A stretch of 64,000 bases of DNA from Xenorhabdus eapokensis. GTDB taxonomy: Bacteria > Pseudomonadota > Gammaproteobacteria > Enterobacterales > Enterobacteriaceae. Below the pieces are notes generated by a model, which was not told where the DNA came from, did no database searches, and saw nothing but the letters and a program-made list of their open reading frames with translations. This document shows positions 46,660 to 56,796 of the stretch, one piece after another. How positions within the stretch are numbered: the first letter of the stretch is position 1; each line of letters opens with the position of its first letter. The stretch covers positions 62,001-126,000 of the forward strand of contig NZ_MKGQ01000002.1 in assembly GCF_001908105.1 (NCBI RefSeq), read 5' to 3'. The translations under genes and the position numbers were made by a program.

Positions 46660-47871
46660 ATGAGTAGCGTAGAAATTCTGGTTCCAGACCTTCCTGAATC
46701 TGTTGCAGATGCCACTGTGGCAACATGGCATAAAAAACCAGGTGACACCATAGAGCGTGATGAAGTACTGGTTGAAATTGAAACGGATAAAGTTGTTTTG
46801 GAAGTACCAGCAAGTGAAGCCGGTGTGTTGGAATCTATTTTGGAAGAAGAGGGTGCCACCGTACTGTCCAAACAACTGTTAGGTCGTATCCGTTTGGGTG
46901 ACAGCACGGGTATACCTGCCGAAGTAAAAGCAAAAACAGAGGCCACACCAGCACAGCGTCAGACCGCGTCTTTGGAAGAAGAAAACAACGATGCACTAAG
47001 CCCTGCTGTTCGTCGTCTGATTGCAGAGCATGATTTAGATCCTGCTGCAATTAAAGGCAGTGGTGTTGGTGGCCGTATTATCCGTGAAGACATCGAAAAA
47101 TATATCGCTGCAAATAAAAAAGAGAATAATAAGCCTGCTGCCTCTGCTGAACAGCCATCCTTATTACCACATCGCAGTGAAAAACGTGTCCCAATGACGC
47201 GTCTGCGCAAGCGTGTTGCAGAACGTTTGCTTGAAGCGAAGAACAATACGGCAATGCTGACAACTTTCAATGAAGTCAACATGAAGCCAATTCAGGAATT
47301 GCGCAAGCAGTATGGCGATGCGTTTGAGAAACGTCATGGTGTGCGTCTGGGCTTCATGTCTTTCTATGTGAAAGCGGTTGTTGAAGCGTTAAAACGCTAT
47401 CCAGAAGTGAACGCTTCCATTGATGGTACAGATGTGGTTTACCACAACTATTTTGATATCAGTATTGCTGTATCTACACCACGTGGTCTGGTTACACCGG
47501 TATTGCGTGATGCTGATGCATTGAGTATGGCTGATATTGAGAAAAGCATCAAAGAGCTGGCTATCAAAGGCCGCGACGGTAAATTGACTGTTGAAGAACT
47601 CACCGGTGGTAACTTCACCATTACTAACGGCGGTGTTTTCGGTTCCCTGATGTCCACCCCGATCATTAACCCACCACAAAGCGCGATCCTTGGTATGCAT
47701 GCCATTAAAGATCGCCCAATGGCGGTAAATGGTCAGGTTGAGATCCTCCCGATGATGTACCTGGCACTGTCCTATGACCACCGTCTGATTGACGGTCGTG
47801 AGTCAGTCGGCTTCCTGGTGACCATCAAAGAAATGCTGGAAGATCCAACACGTTTGTTGCTGGATGTATAG
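46660..47871 (+). CDS. sucB: Dihydrolipoyl succinyltransferase, E2 of 2-oxoglutarate dehydrogenase
   Basis: 403 residues (E. coli 405). An N-terminal lipoyl domain with the modified lysine in [15 protein letters not shown] (about residue 44) is joined by an Ala/Pro/Lys-rich linker to a peripheral-subunit binding domain ([19 protein letters not shown], about 107-125). The C-terminal catalytic domain has the active-site [12 protein letters not shown]. It forms the 24-subunit core of the complex; the E3 component Lpd is encoded elsewhere. It lies 14 bases after sucA. Confidence 0.98.
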   Translation: MSSVEILVPDLPESVADATVATWHKKPGDTIERDEVLVEIETDKVVLEVPASEAGVLESILEEEGATVLSKQLLGRIRLGDSTGIPAEVKAKTEATPAQRQTASLEEENNDALSPAVRRLIAEHDLDPAAIKGSGVGGRIIREDIEKYIAANKKENNKPAASAEQPSLLPHRSEKRVPMTRLRKRVAERLLEAKNNTAMLTTFNEVNMKPIQELRKQYGDAFEKRHGVRLGFMSFYVKAVVEALKRYPEVNASIDGTDVVYHNYFDISIAVSTPRGLVTPVLRDADALSMADIEKSIKELAIKGRDGKLTVEELTGGNFTITNGGVFGSLMSTPIINPPQSAILGMHAIKDRPMAVNGQVEILPMMYLALSYDHRLIDGRESVGFLVTIKEMLEDPTRLLLDV

Positions 47872-47942
47872 CATCACTATCGGCGGAGGGTGTTAACTCC
47901 GTCAGTCTGAAGTAGTACGACGTTGATGTAAAAATATATGCA

Positions 47943-47964
47943 GGCCAGCCTCTTGGGGCTGGCC
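47943..47964. repeat. GC-rich hairpin in the sucB-sucC gap
   Basis: GGCCAGCC and GGCTGGCC flank TCTTGG in the 157-base interval. It resembles a REP-like or message-stability hairpin rather than a terminator, since no T-run follows and sucCD lies downstream in the same direction. A smaller CGGAG/CTCCG stem lies 60 bases upstream. Confidence 0.5.
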
Positions 47965-48028
47965 ATATCCAGAGCAACAAAATAGAAGGTAATTTACCTT
48001 TCTTAAATTAAATTATGGATAGAACATC

Positions 48029-49195
48029 ATGAATTTACACGAGTATCAGGCAAAACAACTTTTTGCACGGTATGGTTTACCAGCACCTGCTGGCTATGCT
48101 TGTACCACACCGCGCGAAGCAGAAGAAGCAGCATCCAAGATTGGTTCAGGCCCTTGGGTCGTTAAATGTCAGGTTCATGCAGGTGGCCGCGGTAAGGCTG
48201 GTGGTGTGAAAGTCGTCAACAGTAAGGAAGATATCCGCACTTTTGCTGAACAATGGCTGGGTAAACGACTGGTAACTTACCAGACAGATGCGCAGGGGCA
48301 ACCTGTCCATCAGATCCTGGTGGAAGGGGCAACTGATATTGCCAAGGAGCTGTATCTTGGTGCTGTTGTTGACCGCGGTACACGTCGTGTAGTGTTCATG
48401 GCCTCTACTGAAGGTGGTGTCGAAATAGAAAAAGTGGCGGAAGAGACGCCTGAACTCATTCATAAAGCCATTATCGACCCACTGTCTGGCCCTATGCCGT
48501 ATCAAGGCCGTGAATTGGCGTTCAAACTTGGCTTGACTGGTAAACAAGTTGGTCAATTCACCAAGATTTTCTTGGGGTTGGCGAACCTGTTCTTAGAGCG
48601 TGATTTGGCATTAGTCGAAATCAACCCTTTAGTGATCACAACGCAGGGTGATCTGGTTTGCTTGGATGGAAAATTGAGCGCTGATGGTAATGCGATGTTC
48701 CGTCAGGCTGAACTGCGTGAAATGCACGACCCTTCACAGGAAGATCCGCGTGAAGCTCAGGCTGCACAATGGGAACTGAACTATGTTGCGCTGGATGGCA
48801 ACATTGGTTGTATGGTGAATGGCGCAGGTCTGGCAATGGGAACGATGGACATTGTCAAACTGCATGGTGGCGCGCCGGCAAACTTCCTTGATGTAGGTGG
48901 TGGTGCAACAAAAGAACGTGTTACTGAAGCATTTAAGATCATCTTATCAGATGAAAATGTTAAAGCTGTTTTGGTTAATATCTTTGGTGGTATCGTCCGC
49001 TGTGACTTGATTGCTGACGGCATTATTGGTGCGGTGGAAGAAGTGGGTGTGAACGTACCGGTAGTCGTTCGTCTGGAAGGAAACAATGCTGAACTGGGCG
49101 CTAAAAAACTGGCGGATAGTGGTTTGAACATCATTGCAGCTACCAGTTTGACAGACGCAGCTAAACAGGCAGTAGCAGCAGCGGGGAATAAATAA
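48029..49195 (+). CDS. sucC: Succinyl-CoA synthetase beta subunit
   Basis: 388 residues, the E. coli length. With SucD it converts succinyl-CoA, ADP and phosphate to succinate, ATP and CoA. The ATP-grasp fold is recognisable from [40 protein letters not shown] contributes metal ligands, and the C-terminal [16 protein letters not shown] interacts with the alpha subunit. Its last base is the first base of the sucD ATG, so the two are translationally coupled. Confidence 0.98.
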   Translation: MNLHEYQAKQLFARYGLPAPAGYACTTPREAEEAASKIGSGPWVVKCQVHAGGRGKAGGVKVVNSKEDIRTFAEQWLGKRLVTYQTDAQGQPVHQILVEGATDIAKELYLGAVVDRGTRRVVFMASTEGGVEIEKVAEETPELIHKAIIDPLSGPMPYQGRELAFKLGLTGKQVGQFTKIFLGLANLFLERDLALVEINPLVITTQGDLVCLDGKLSADGNAMFRQAELREMHDPSQEDPREAQAAQWELNYVALDGNIGCMVNGAGLAMGTMDIVKLHGGAPANFLDVGGGATKERVTEAFKIILSDENVKAVLVNIFGGIVRCDLIADGIIGAVEEVGVNVPVVVRLEGNNAELGAKKLADSGLNIIAATSLTDAAKQAVAAAGNK

Positions 49196-50064
49196 TGTCT
49201 ATTTTAATCGATAAAAACACCAAAGTGATTTGTCAGGGTTTTACTGGCAGCCAGGGTACTTTTCACTCTGAACAAGCGATAGCTTACGGTACTCAAATGG
49301 TGGGTGGCGTAACACCGGGTAAAGGTGGCACTGAGCATTTAGGATTACCGGTGTTCAACACCGTACGTGAAGCCGTTGAAGCAACGGGGGCAACCGCTTC
49401 TGTCATCTACGTTCCGGCGCCATTCTGTAAAGATTCCATTCTGGAAGCGATTGATGCAGGCATTAAACTGATCATTACGATTACAGAAGGTATTCCAACA
49501 CTCGATATGTTGACAGTTAAGAAAAAACTGGATCAAGCCGGTGTTCGTATGATTGGCCCTAACTGTCCGGGAGTAATTACACCGGCTGAATGTAAGATCG
49601 GTATTATGCCTGGCCATATTCACAAGTCAGGTAAAGTGGGCATTGTTTCCCGTTCAGGCACGTTGACTTATGAAGCAGTTAAACAGACCACAGATGCTGG
49701 ATTAGGGCAATCTACCTGTGTTGGTATTGGTGGTGACCCGATCCCAGGCTCAAACTTCATTGATATTCTGCAACTGTTCCAGGAAGATCCGCAGACAGAA
49801 GCGATTGTCATGATTGGTGAAATTGGTGGTACAGCCGAAGAAGAAGCTGCGGCCTATATCAAAGAACATGTCACTAAACCAGTTGTTGCTTATATTGCTG
49901 GTGTGACTGCACCTAAAGGTAAGCGCATGGGTCATGCCGGAGCGATTATCGCAGGTGGTAAAGGGACAGCAGATGAGAAATTTGCTGCACTGGAAGCTGC
50001 GGGTGTGAAGACTGTCCGTAGCCTTGCAGACATTGGCGATGCTGTAAAAGCGTTATTGGTATAA
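49195..50064 (+). CDS. sucD: Succinyl-CoA synthetase alpha subunit
   Basis: 289 residues, the E. coli length. The N-terminal CoA-binding Rossmann domain ([19 protein letters not shown]) precedes the phosphohistidine loop [19 protein letters not shown], whose His is transiently phosphorylated during catalysis. The segments [12 protein letters not shown] and [12 protein letters not shown] are conserved. It is the last gene of the sdh-suc block; an intrinsic terminator follows 29 bases later. In E. coli the 3' end of this message is processed to the small RNA SdhX; whether the same happens here cannot be judged. Confidence 0.98.
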   Translation: MSILIDKNTKVICQGFTGSQGTFHSEQAIAYGTQMVGGVTPGKGGTEHLGLPVFNTVREAVEATGATASVIYVPAPFCKDSILEAIDAGIKLIITITEGIPTLDMLTVKKKLDQAGVRMIGPNCPGVITPAECKIGIMPGHIHKSGKVGIVSRSGTLTYEAVKQTTDAGLGQSTCVGIGGDPIPGSNFIDILQLFQEDPQTEAIVMIGEIGGTAEEEAAAYIKEHVTKPVVAYIAGVTAPKGKRMGHAGAIIAGGKGTADEKFAALEAAGVKTVRSLADIGDAVKALLV

Positions 50065-50092
50065 GAGTCACAAAATAAACTATTTTTATAGA

Positions 50093-50125
50093 AAAAGGCT
50101 GCCTCAGGGTGGCCTTTTGTTTTTA
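50093..50125 (+). terminator. Intrinsic terminator after sucD
   Basis: AAAAGGC (50093-50099) pairs with GCCTTTT (50112-50118), and partial inner pairing of TGCC with GGGTG is possible. It is followed by GTTTTTATTT. It ends the sdhCDAB-sucABCD transcript and is a candidate Hfq-binding 3' end. Confidence 0.8.
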
Positions 50126-50705
50126 TTTATAATATTAACAGTAAGTTAGTTCATTTATAAGATAAGTTATTTCTCAATTTAATTGAGCTGGATTTTAGGA
50201 AAACCTATTTATTTGATTAATTAAATTGGAAATATCGGAAAAATATATTTTTTAAAGAATGAAAACGAAAAGTTAATTTTCTAACGAATTTTACAGCAAA
50301 AAATAAATTACAAATCATCGCAAATAACAACTTATTAACATGAAGTAAACTATAATGAAATAATAACTGTAAAGATTAACAAAAAAAGGAAAAAATTGAC
50401 TAAAATCAATTTATTACTCTGGATTGTATTCGCTAAACTTGATTAAATTGATCTAGTATATATAGATATTAGACTGAGAATGTATGGTGTTGTTGACCTA
50501 TATTCAGAATTCTAAGCTGAGTCACGTAAAAGCTATTTATTGTATGTGAATATAAGCGTAATATTATTGTGGTATCTATTGAATTTTTGATTTTGTAATT
50601 CATTGTTGTGTTTGAGGCATTTATTGCTGGTAGTTACGAGACTTTCGTTTTACGAAGTCGGGTTGCCGCAAGTCGGTGTCTTCCTGCTAGGAGCAAGGAG
50701 TCAAG
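50126..50705. promoter_or_regulatory. AT-rich control region and leader of cydABX
   Basis: About 580 bases with no gene; the first 450 are very AT-rich and suit multiple promoters with ArcA/Fnr/H-NS control as in E. coli. The last 70 bases are different: GACTTTCG/CGAAGTC forms a small hairpin at 50,640-50,659, followed by GGGTTGCCGCAAGTCGG, TCTTCCTGC and the ribosome site AGGAGCAAGGAGTCAAG. I recall a similar leader before E. coli cydA, so it is probably conserved, but this was not checked. Confidence 0.5.
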
Positions 50706-52277
50706 ATGTTTGATATTGTCGAACTGTCACGATTACAGTTTGCTTTAACTGCCATGTACCATTTTCTGTTCGTACCATTGACGCTCGGTATGGCATTTTT
50801 GCTTGCGATCATGGAAACGGTATATGTCCTTTCTGGCAAACAAATCTATAAAGATATGACAAAATTCTGGGGTAAGTTATTTGGTATCAACTTTGCTCTG
50901 GGTGTCGCAACGGGCTTGACCATGGAATTCCAGTTCGGAACCAACTGGTCATATTTCTCACATTATGTTGGTGATATTTTTGGTGCGCCTCTGGCCATCG
51001 AAGGTTTGATGGCATTTTTCCTCGAATCCACATTCGTTGGCCTGTTTTTCTTCGGATGGGATCGACTGAGCAAAAAACAACACCTGGCGGTTACCTGGCT
51101 GGTTGCATTAGGCTCTAACTTCTCTGCATTGTGGATCCTGATTGCGAATGGTTGGATGCAAAACCCGATTGCGTCTGACTTTAACTTCGAAACCATGCGA
51201 ATGGAAATGGTGAGTTTCAGCGAACTGGTACTTAACCCCGTTGCACAGGTGAAATTTGTCCACACTGTTGCAGCCGGTTATGTTACTGGTGCCATTTTTG
51301 TATTGGGTATCAGCTCTTACTATCTGCTGAAAGGGCGTGATTTGGCGTTTGCCAAACGTTCTTTTGCGATTGCAGCAAGTTTTGGTATGGCTGCGGTACT
51401 GTCTGTCATCGTTCTGGGTGATGAATCCGGATATGAAATGGGGGACGTGCAGAAAACCAAATTGGCAGCAATCGAAGCAGAATGGGAAACTCAGCCGCCT
51501 CCAGCTTCATTCACGCTGATTGGTCTTCCTGATCAGGACAAAATGGAAAATAAATATTCCATCCAAATTCCTTACGTTTTAGGTTTGATTGCTACCCGCT
51601 CCACAGATACACCGGTTGTTGGTTTGCGTGATTTGATGAGCCAGCATGAGCAGCGTATTCGTAACGGTATTAAAGCCTATGAATTACTAGAAGAACTGCG
51701 TGCCGGTAATGTTGATCCAAGTGTCCGCAGTGCATTCAATGAAAGTAAGAAAGATCTTGGCTATGGCATGCTCGTGAAGCGTTATACCCAAAACGTAACT
51801 GATGCGACAGAAGAGCAAATTAAAGCCGCCGCGAAAGATTCTATTCCACGCGTAGCACCACTCTACTTTGCCTTCCGCATCATGGTTGCTGCTGGCTTTA
51901 TTATGCTGTTGGTTATCGGTCTGTCGTTCCTGAGTGTTTTGCGTAACCGTATCGGTCAACATAAATGGTTGCTGCGTGCTGCATTGTTCAGCATTCCATT
52001 GCCATGGATTGCCGTTGAAGCAGGTTGGTTTGTCGCAGAATATGGCCGTCAGCCATGGGCGATTGGTGAAGTATTGCCAACTGCTGTCGCGTCTTCAACC
52101 CGCAGTGTAGGCGATCTGATTTTCTCAATGGGGCTGATTTGTGGTCTGTACACTTTGTTCTTGATCGCAGAGATGTTCTTGATGTTCAAATTTGCCCGTC
52201 TTGGCCCAAGCAGCCTCAAAACTGGACGTTACCATTTTGAACAAAAAACCGCTTCTTCAGCGAATAATATTGAGTAA
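50706..52277 (+). CDS. cydA: Cytochrome bd-I ubiquinol oxidase subunit I
   Basis: 523 residues (E. coli 522). It holds hemes b558, b595 and d and the quinol-oxidising Q loop, and reduces oxygen to water at high affinity. His19 in [14 protein letters not shown] is a heme ligand. The GWMQNPI and [12 protein letters not shown] segments and the conserved [16 protein letters not shown] are present, with about nine membrane helices. It starts the cydABX-ybgE operon with an AAGGAG ribosome site and is 14 bases before cydB. Confidence 0.98.
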   Translation: MFDIVELSRLQFALTAMYHFLFVPLTLGMAFLLAIMETVYVLSGKQIYKDMTKFWGKLFGINFALGVATGLTMEFQFGTNWSYFSHYVGDIFGAPLAIEGLMAFFLESTFVGLFFFGWDRLSKKQHLAVTWLVALGSNFSALWILIANGWMQNPIASDFNFETMRMEMVSFSELVLNPVAQVKFVHTVAAGYVTGAIFVLGISSYYLLKGRDLAFAKRSFAIAASFGMAAVLSVIVLGDESGYEMGDVQKTKLAAIEAEWETQPPPASFTLIGLPDQDKMENKYSIQIPYVLGLIATRSTDTPVVGLRDLMSQHEQRIRNGIKAYELLEELRAGNVDPSVRSAFNESKKDLGYGMLVKRYTQNVTDATEEQIKAAAKDSIPRVAPLYFAFRIMVAAGFIMLLVIGLSFLSVLRNRIGQHKWLLRAALFSIPLPWIAVEAGWFVAEYGRQPWAIGEVLPTAVASSTRSVGDLIFSMGLICGLYTLFLIAEMFLMFKFARLGPSSLKTGRYHFEQKTASSANNIE

Positions 52278-52291
52278 GCAGGAGTCCACTT

Positions 52292-53431
52292 ATGCTTGAT
52301 TATGATGTATTACGATTTATATGGTGGCTGCTGATTGGTGTGTTACTGATCGGTTTCACGGTGACTGATGGTTTCGACATGGGAGTTGGTATCCTGCTGC
52401 GGATCATTGGTAAAAATGATACCGAACGCCGCATCATGATTAACTCAGTTGCCCCGCATTGGGATGGTAACCAAGTTTGGTTAATTACCGCGGGTGGAGC
52501 TCTGTTTGCCGCATGGCCGATGGTATATGCAGCCGCTTTCTCTGGTTTCTATGTGGCAATGATTTTGGTCTTGGCTGCACTGTTTTTCCGTCCGGTTGGC
52601 TTCGATTACCGCTCAAAACTGGAAAACAGAAAATGGCGCAATATGTGGGACTGGGGGCTGGTTATCGGTAGCTTCGTACCTGCATTGGTTATCGGGGTGG
52701 CATTTGGTAACTTGCTGCAAGGTGTACCGTTAGCGGTAGATTCTTACCTGCGTGTCTCCTATGAGGGTTCATTCTTTGGCTTGCTGAACCCTTATGGGTT
52801 GCTGGCAGGGGTGATTAGCCTGATGATGATTGTGACGCAAGGTGCAACTTATCTGCAAATGCGTACAACTGGCGAACTGCATCTGCGTTCCCGTACCGCA
52901 ACTCATGTTTGTGCAGCGATAACGGCAATTGCATTCTTGTTGGCAGGGATATGGCTGATTTATGGCATTGATGGCTATGTTGTAACGGGAGGATTGGATG
53001 TCAATGCAGCATCTAATCCGTTACATAAAGAAGTAGTTCAGCAGGCAGGTGCATGGCTGACTAACTTCAATAACTATCCGGCGCTGTGGGCGATACCTGT
53101 ATTGGGCGTATTGCTTCCTCTGCTGACTATGCTGACCACTTGGATGGATAAGGGGGCTTGGGCATTTTTGTTCTCATCACTGACAGTAACTTGCATTATC
53201 CTGACTTCAGGGATTGCTATGTTCCCGTTTGTGATGCCATCAAGCATTGACCCGAATGTCAGTCTGACTATGTGGGATGCGACATCCAGTCAGTGGACGT
53301 TGCAAATTATGTTTGTTGTTGCACTTATCTTCGTTCCTATTGTGCTGTCTTACACCATTTGGTGTTATTACAAGACATTCGGGCGTTTGGATAAGAACTA
53401 TATTGATAACAACAAACACTCACTGTACTAA
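52292..53431 (+). CDS. cydB: Cytochrome bd-I ubiquinol oxidase subunit II
   Basis: 379 residues, the E. coli length. A heme-free polytopic subunit with eight or nine membrane helices that pairs with CydA. Typical blocks are FTVTDGFDMGVGILLR near the N-terminus, SVAPHWDGNQVWLITAGGALFA and the C-terminal SLTMWDATSSQWTLQ. It is followed 11 bases later by cydX. Confidence 0.98.
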   Translation: MLDYDVLRFIWWLLIGVLLIGFTVTDGFDMGVGILLRIIGKNDTERRIMINSVAPHWDGNQVWLITAGGALFAAWPMVYAAAFSGFYVAMILVLAALFFRPVGFDYRSKLENRKWRNMWDWGLVIGSFVPALVIGVAFGNLLQGVPLAVDSYLRVSYEGSFFGLLNPYGLLAGVISLMMIVTQGATYLQMRTTGELHLRSRTATHVCAAITAIAFLLAGIWLIYGIDGYVVTGGLDVNAASNPLHKEVVQQAGAWLTNFNNYPALWAIPVLGVLLPLLTMLTTWMDKGAWAFLFSSLTVTCIILTSGIAMFPFVMPSSIDPNVSLTMWDATSSQWTLQIMFVVALIFVPIVLSYTIWCYYKTFGRLDKNYIDNNKHSLY

Positions 53432-53442
53432 GGAGCATAGGC

Positions 53443-53559
53443 ATGTGGTATTTTGCTTGGATTCTCGGAACGCTTTTGGCCTGTAGTTTCGCTGTCATTG
53501 CTGCCTTGGCACTTGAGCATAGCGAATCACCAAAAACCCCAGAGAGTGACAAAAAATAA
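53443..53559 (+). CDS. cydX: CydX, small subunit of cytochrome bd-I oxidase
   Basis: 38-residue single-helix protein found by eye. It begins MWYFAWILGTLLACSFAV, identical to E. coli CydX (37 residues) over the first 16 positions, and ends in a polar tail. It is needed for a stable, active bd-I oxidase. AAGGAG stands eight bases before the ATG. The stop TAA shares a base with the ATG of ybgE. Confidence 0.96.
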   Translation: MWYFAWILGTLLACSFAVIAALALEHSESPKTPESDKK

Positions 53560-53846
53560 TGTTGGTTGATAAATGTTACCAACTTATGGATAAGCGCCCA
53601 TTGAGGGCGCTTATCCTCATCATCGCTTTAGCACTTGCTATATGTGTGTTTTGGGAGCCTGCGCGTTTTGCTGCCAACACCAGTTCACTACAAATATGGC
53701 AAGGTATTTTATTGATCTGGGCAGTTTGTTCTGGCGTTACTTTTGGTGTCGGTTTTCACCCTAACCGTATTATCTGGCGATTGTTTTTTCATCCGTTACC
53801 CGCATTTTTCATTCTTCTTTTTGGCTTATATCATTTCTTTAAGTAA
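53559..53846 (+). CDS. ybgE: YbgE, cyd operon membrane protein
   Basis: 95 residues (E. coli 97), about three membrane segments (LILIIALALAICVFW, GILLIWAVCSGVTFGVGF, LPAFFILLFGLYHFF). The conserved FGVGFHP motif is present. It is always found behind cydAB(X) in enterobacteria, but its function is not known; a role in oxidase assembly has been proposed. Its ATG overlaps the cydX stop by one base, and a good terminator follows. Confidence 0.92.
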   Translation: MLVDKCYQLMDKRPLRALILIIALALAICVFWEPARFAANTSSLQIWQGILLIWAVCSGVTFGVGFHPNRIIWRLFFHPLPAFFILLFGLYHFFK

Positions 53847-53860
53847 ACTAATTGTAATTT

Positions 53861-53890
53861 TATAGGCTGACGGCCTATAAATTTTTTTTA
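53861..53890 (+). terminator. Intrinsic terminator of cydABX-ybgE
   Basis: TATAGGC (53861-53867) pairs with GCCTATA (53873-53879) around TGACG and is followed by AATTTTTTTT. It is 15 bases past the ybgE stop and separates it from the ybgC-tol operon. Confidence 0.92.
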
Positions 53891-53960
53891 CTGACAAGTC
53901 ATTCCAAAGCGCTATTGTCTTAAGTATAGTGACAGCGTCAATTCACCTAATTAGGATTAT

Positions 53961-54365
53961 GTGAGTAATATGTTATTCCGTTGGCCTATCCGTGTTTACT
54001 ACGAAGACACAGATGCTAGTGGTGTGGTTTATCACGCTCGGTATTTGGGGTTTTACGAAAGAGCTCGTACAGAAATGTTGCGGGAAAAAGGCTTCAACCA
54101 ACAGTCTATGCTGGATGAGCAGGTTGGCTTTGTTGTTAGTCGTATGACGATTGACTACCGGAAACCAGCAAAACTGGATGACCAACTGATTGTTGAAAGC
54201 GAAGTTACGAATATTCGTGGCGCTTCTCTGACATTTATTCAACGAATTGTTGATTGCAATGGCGTAGTTGTCGGCAGCGCGGAATGCCTGGTTGTCTACG
54301 TGAATTCATCTCAAATGAAGCCGATTGCGCTTCCAAAGTCTATTGTCGCGGAGTTTAAGCAGTGA
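53961..54365 (+). CDS. ybgC: YbgC, acyl-CoA thioesterase of the tol-pal cluster
   Basis: 134 residues, the same as E. coli, of the hotdog-fold 4-hydroxybenzoyl-CoA thioesterase type. The catalytic Asp motif [26 protein letters not shown] is intact. The start is GTG 53961 with AGGA close by; an ATG three codons later is possible, but the GTG gives the E. coli length. It hydrolyses acyl-CoA (long-chain acyl-ACP links to phospholipid synthesis have been reported). It overlaps tolQ by four bases (GTGA). Confidence 0.95.
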   Translation: MSNMLFRWPIRVYYEDTDASGVVYHARYLGFYERARTEMLREKGFNQQSMLDEQVGFVVSRMTIDYRKPAKLDDQLIVESEVTNIRGASLTFIQRIVDCNGVVVGSAECLVVYVNSSQMKPIALPKSIVAEFKQ

Positions 54366-55051
54366 CTGACATGAACATCCTTGATTTATTTCTTAAGGCA
54401 GGTTTCTTAGTGCAGCTAATCATGTTGATTTTGATTGGCTTCTCTATCGTCTCTTGGGCAATCATTATTCAACGGACAAAAATTCTTAATGCCGCAAGCC
54501 GTGAGGCAGATGCATTTGAAGATAAGTTTTGGTCTGGTATTGAATTATCTCGCCTTTACAAAGAAAGTCAGTCACGCCGTGATTCACTAAGTGGCACTGA
54601 GCAAATCTTCCATTCTGGGTTTAAAGAATTTTCTCGTTTACATCAGGCAAATAACCATGCCCCAGAAGCTGTTATTACAGGGGCTTCCCGTGCCATGCGT
54701 ATTTCACTAAACCGTGAATTGGAAGTATTGGAAAATCACATTCCATTTCTGGGGACGGTAGGCTCCATCAGCCCTTATATTGGTTTATTTGGTACGGTCT
54801 GGGGGATCATGCATGCCTTTATTGCCTTGGGGGCGGTCAAACAAGCCACTTTGCAAATGGTTGCTCCTGGTATTGCTGAAGCTTTAATTGCAACAGCTAT
54901 TGGTCTGTTTGCCGCAATTCCTGCGGTGATGGCCTATAACCGCCTGAACCAGCGCGTTAACAAACTGGAACAAGTTTACGATAATTTTATGGAAGAGTTT
55001 CTGGCTATCCTGCATCGTCAGGCTTTTGCTTCCAATACCAATAAGTCGTAA
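54362..55051 (+). CDS. tolQ: TolQ, inner-membrane proton-channel subunit of Tol-Pal
   Basis: 229 residues (E. coli 230). It has three membrane helices: an N-terminal one ([20 protein letters not shown]) and two after the cytoplasmic domain ([21 protein letters not shown] and [20 protein letters not shown]). With TolR it forms the proton-driven stator that energises TolA for outer-membrane constriction at division. The start is GTG 54362, overlapping the end of ybgC as in E. coli. Confidence 0.97.
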   Translation: MTDMNILDLFLKAGFLVQLIMLILIGFSIVSWAIIIQRTKILNAASREADAFEDKFWSGIELSRLYKESQSRRDSLSGTEQIFHSGFKEFSRLHQANNHAPEAVITGASRAMRISLNRELEVLENHIPFLGTVGSISPYIGLFGTVWGIMHAFIALGAVKQATLQMVAPGIAEALIATAIGLFAAIPAVMAYNRLNQRVNKLEQVYDNFMEEFLAILHRQAFASNTNKS

Positions 55052-55075
55052 TAAATCGTAAGGGGAAATCAGCGA

Positions 55076-55507
55076 ATGGCGCGCACTCGTAGTCGCAGAC
55101 GTGAGCTAAAATCCGAGATCAATATCGTCCCCTTGCTGGACGTGTTGCTGGTATTACTGCTTATTTTTATGGCAACAGCACCGATTATCACGCAAAGCGT
55201 AGAAGTCGACTTACCTGATTCGGTGGATTCAAAGACAGTTTCCAGCACTGATAATCCGCCGGTCATTGTGGAAGTTTCTGGGGTAGGGCAGTACAGCATG
55301 ATTGTTAATCAGGAACGCTTGGAATTATTACCTGAACAGCAAATCGTTGCAGAAGCTCAAACCGTGATGAAAGCCAATCCGAAAACGGTTTTCCTGATTG
55401 GTGGTTCTAAGGAAGTTCCTTATGATGAAATTATCAAGGCGTTGAATATGCTTCGTCAGGCAGGTGTAAAATCGGTGGGTTTAATGACCCAACCTATTGG
55501 TGCCTGA
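55076..55507 (+). CDS. tolR: TolR, inner-membrane proton-channel subunit of Tol-Pal
   Basis: 143 residues (E. coli 142), ExbD/TolR family. One N-terminal membrane helix carries the functional aspartate in INIVPLLDVLLVLLLIFM. The periplasmic domain ends KALNMLRQAGVKSVGLMTQP. It works with TolQ to convert proton flow into movement of TolA. It lies 24 bases after tolQ, 26 bases before tolA. Confidence 0.97.
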   Translation: MARTRSRRRELKSEINIVPLLDVLLVLLLIFMATAPIITQSVEVDLPDSVDSKTVSSTDNPPVIVEVSGVGQYSMIVNQERLELLPEQQIVAEAQTVMKANPKTVFLIGGSKEVPYDEIIKALNMLRQAGVKSVGLMTQPIGA

Positions 55508-55533
55508 CGGCGGTAGTTACTTAAAGTTTCTGG

Positions 55534-56628
55534 ATGTCGAGCGTGGGAAGAACAAGCGAGCAAAATAATAGGCTGAATCGCGCCATTATCATTTCGGTAA
55601 TATTGCACATTATCCTGATCGGGTTTCTGATTTGGGGTTCTTTGGTGCAAAAAACAGAAATGGGGGGCGGTGGACAAGATGGGACTGTCATTGATGCTGT
55701 TATGGTTGATCCGAATGCGGTCGTTCAGCAATATAACCAACAACAACAGCAACAGGCTAATGCAAAGTTAGCTGAACAGCAACGGAAGAAAAAAGCTGAG
55801 CAACAGGCGGCTGAATTGCGGGCAAAGCAGGCGGAAGAACAGGAACGCTTGAAAGTGGCGGAAGAAGAGCGAATTAAGGCACTACAGGAAGCTGAAGCGC
55901 AGAAAAAACAGTCTGCGGTTGCTGCCGCTAAGGCACGTGAAGAGCAGGAACAGGCTGATGCCGCCGCTGCTAAAGCGCGTGAAGATCAAAAACAGGCAGA
56001 AGAAGCGGCTGCAAAAGCACTGGCAGAAAAAGAACGAATTCTAAAAGAGCAAGCTGAAGCCCGACAGAAAGCGGAAGCCCAGGCGAAGAAAGAAGCGGAA
56101 GAGGTGACAAAACGTAAAGCGGCGGCTGAGGCAAAAGCTAAAGCGGAAGCCGAAGCGAAGGCTAAGGCAACAGCAGAAGAGAAAGCCAAGGCAGAAGCAG
56201 AGGCTAAAGCAAAAGCAGCCGCAAAATCTAAGGCAGAAGCGGCAAAGCAAGCTCAAACAGTTAATGATCTGTTAGGTGGATTAACGTCTAACACACCTAA
56301 GCAGGGTGGAGCGGCTACGGCAGGAAAAGGTGGCGGTAAGAAAAGTGGTCTTTCTCAGCAAGATATTAATAGTTATCTGGGAAAAGTTCAGGCTGCCATA
56401 GAGAGTAAATTTTACGATTCGAATCTGTATATCGGTCGTACTTGTGATTTAAATATAAAACTGGCGCCAGATGGATTATTGATTGATATCAAAGCGGGTG
56501 CGGGTGATCCGGCGTTATGTCGAGCAGCAATTACCGCCGCTAATTTGGCAAAAAAAATGCCACCTCCACCAAGCAAAGAGGTTTATGAATATTTTAAGAG
56601 TTTCACACTAGAATTTAAGCCGCATTAA
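55534..56628 (+). CDS. tolA: TolA, energy-transducing envelope-spanning protein
   Basis: 364 residues, shorter than E. coli TolA (421) because the middle helix is shorter. The N-terminal membrane helix has the SHLS-type motif for TolQR contact (IISVILHIILIGFLIWG). A long Ala/Lys/Glu-rich helical domain II (about 65-245) spans the periplasm. The C-terminal domain III (QAAIESKFYDSNLYIGRTC ... GDPALCRAAI) binds TolB and Pal and, in other species, colicins and phage proteins. The start at ATG 55534 has a weak ribosome site; a GTG three codons later is possible. The KA(E/K)-rich stretch generates long spurious antisense frames. Confidence 0.96.
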   Translation: MSSVGRTSEQNNRLNRAIIISVILHIILIGFLIWGSLVQKTEMGGGGQDGTVIDAVMVDPNAVVQQYNQQQQQQANAKLAEQQRKKKAEQQAAELRAKQAEEQERLKVAEEERIKALQEAEAQKKQSAVAAAKAREEQEQADAAAAKAREDQKQAEEAAAKALAEKERILKEQAEARQKAEAQAKKEAEEVTKRKAAAEAKAKAEAEAKAKATAEEKAKAEAEAKAKAAAKSKAEAAKQAQTVNDLLGGLTSNTPKQGGAATAGKGGGKKSGLSQQDINSYLGKVQAAIESKFYDSNLYIGRTCDLNIKLAPDGLLIDIKAGAGDPALCRAAITAANLAKKMPPPPSKEVYEYFKSFTLEFKPH

Positions 56629-56796
56629 GTTAAATGTTTGGCAGATAATCGTTATGTTCTAGGTAAACTTTCGAATAATTTATATGTACAAACAAAATTA
56701 TTAGATTTTATTTAGGTATCTAGTTTTGTTTGTTGGCGTTTGTTAGAATCCGGCGAATTATTGCGGCAGGTAAAAGATCGCGATATGGGAGAGATG

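Noticed and set aside
47900..47970. Hairpins in the sucB-sucC gap as a transcription terminator
   Set aside because: No T-run follows, and sucCD has no obvious separate promoter; a stability hairpin within one message is more likely.
55986..56256. Antisense Ala/Phe/Cys-rich frames opposite tolA
   Set aside because: They arise from the KAE-rich codons of TolA domain II and have no independent support.
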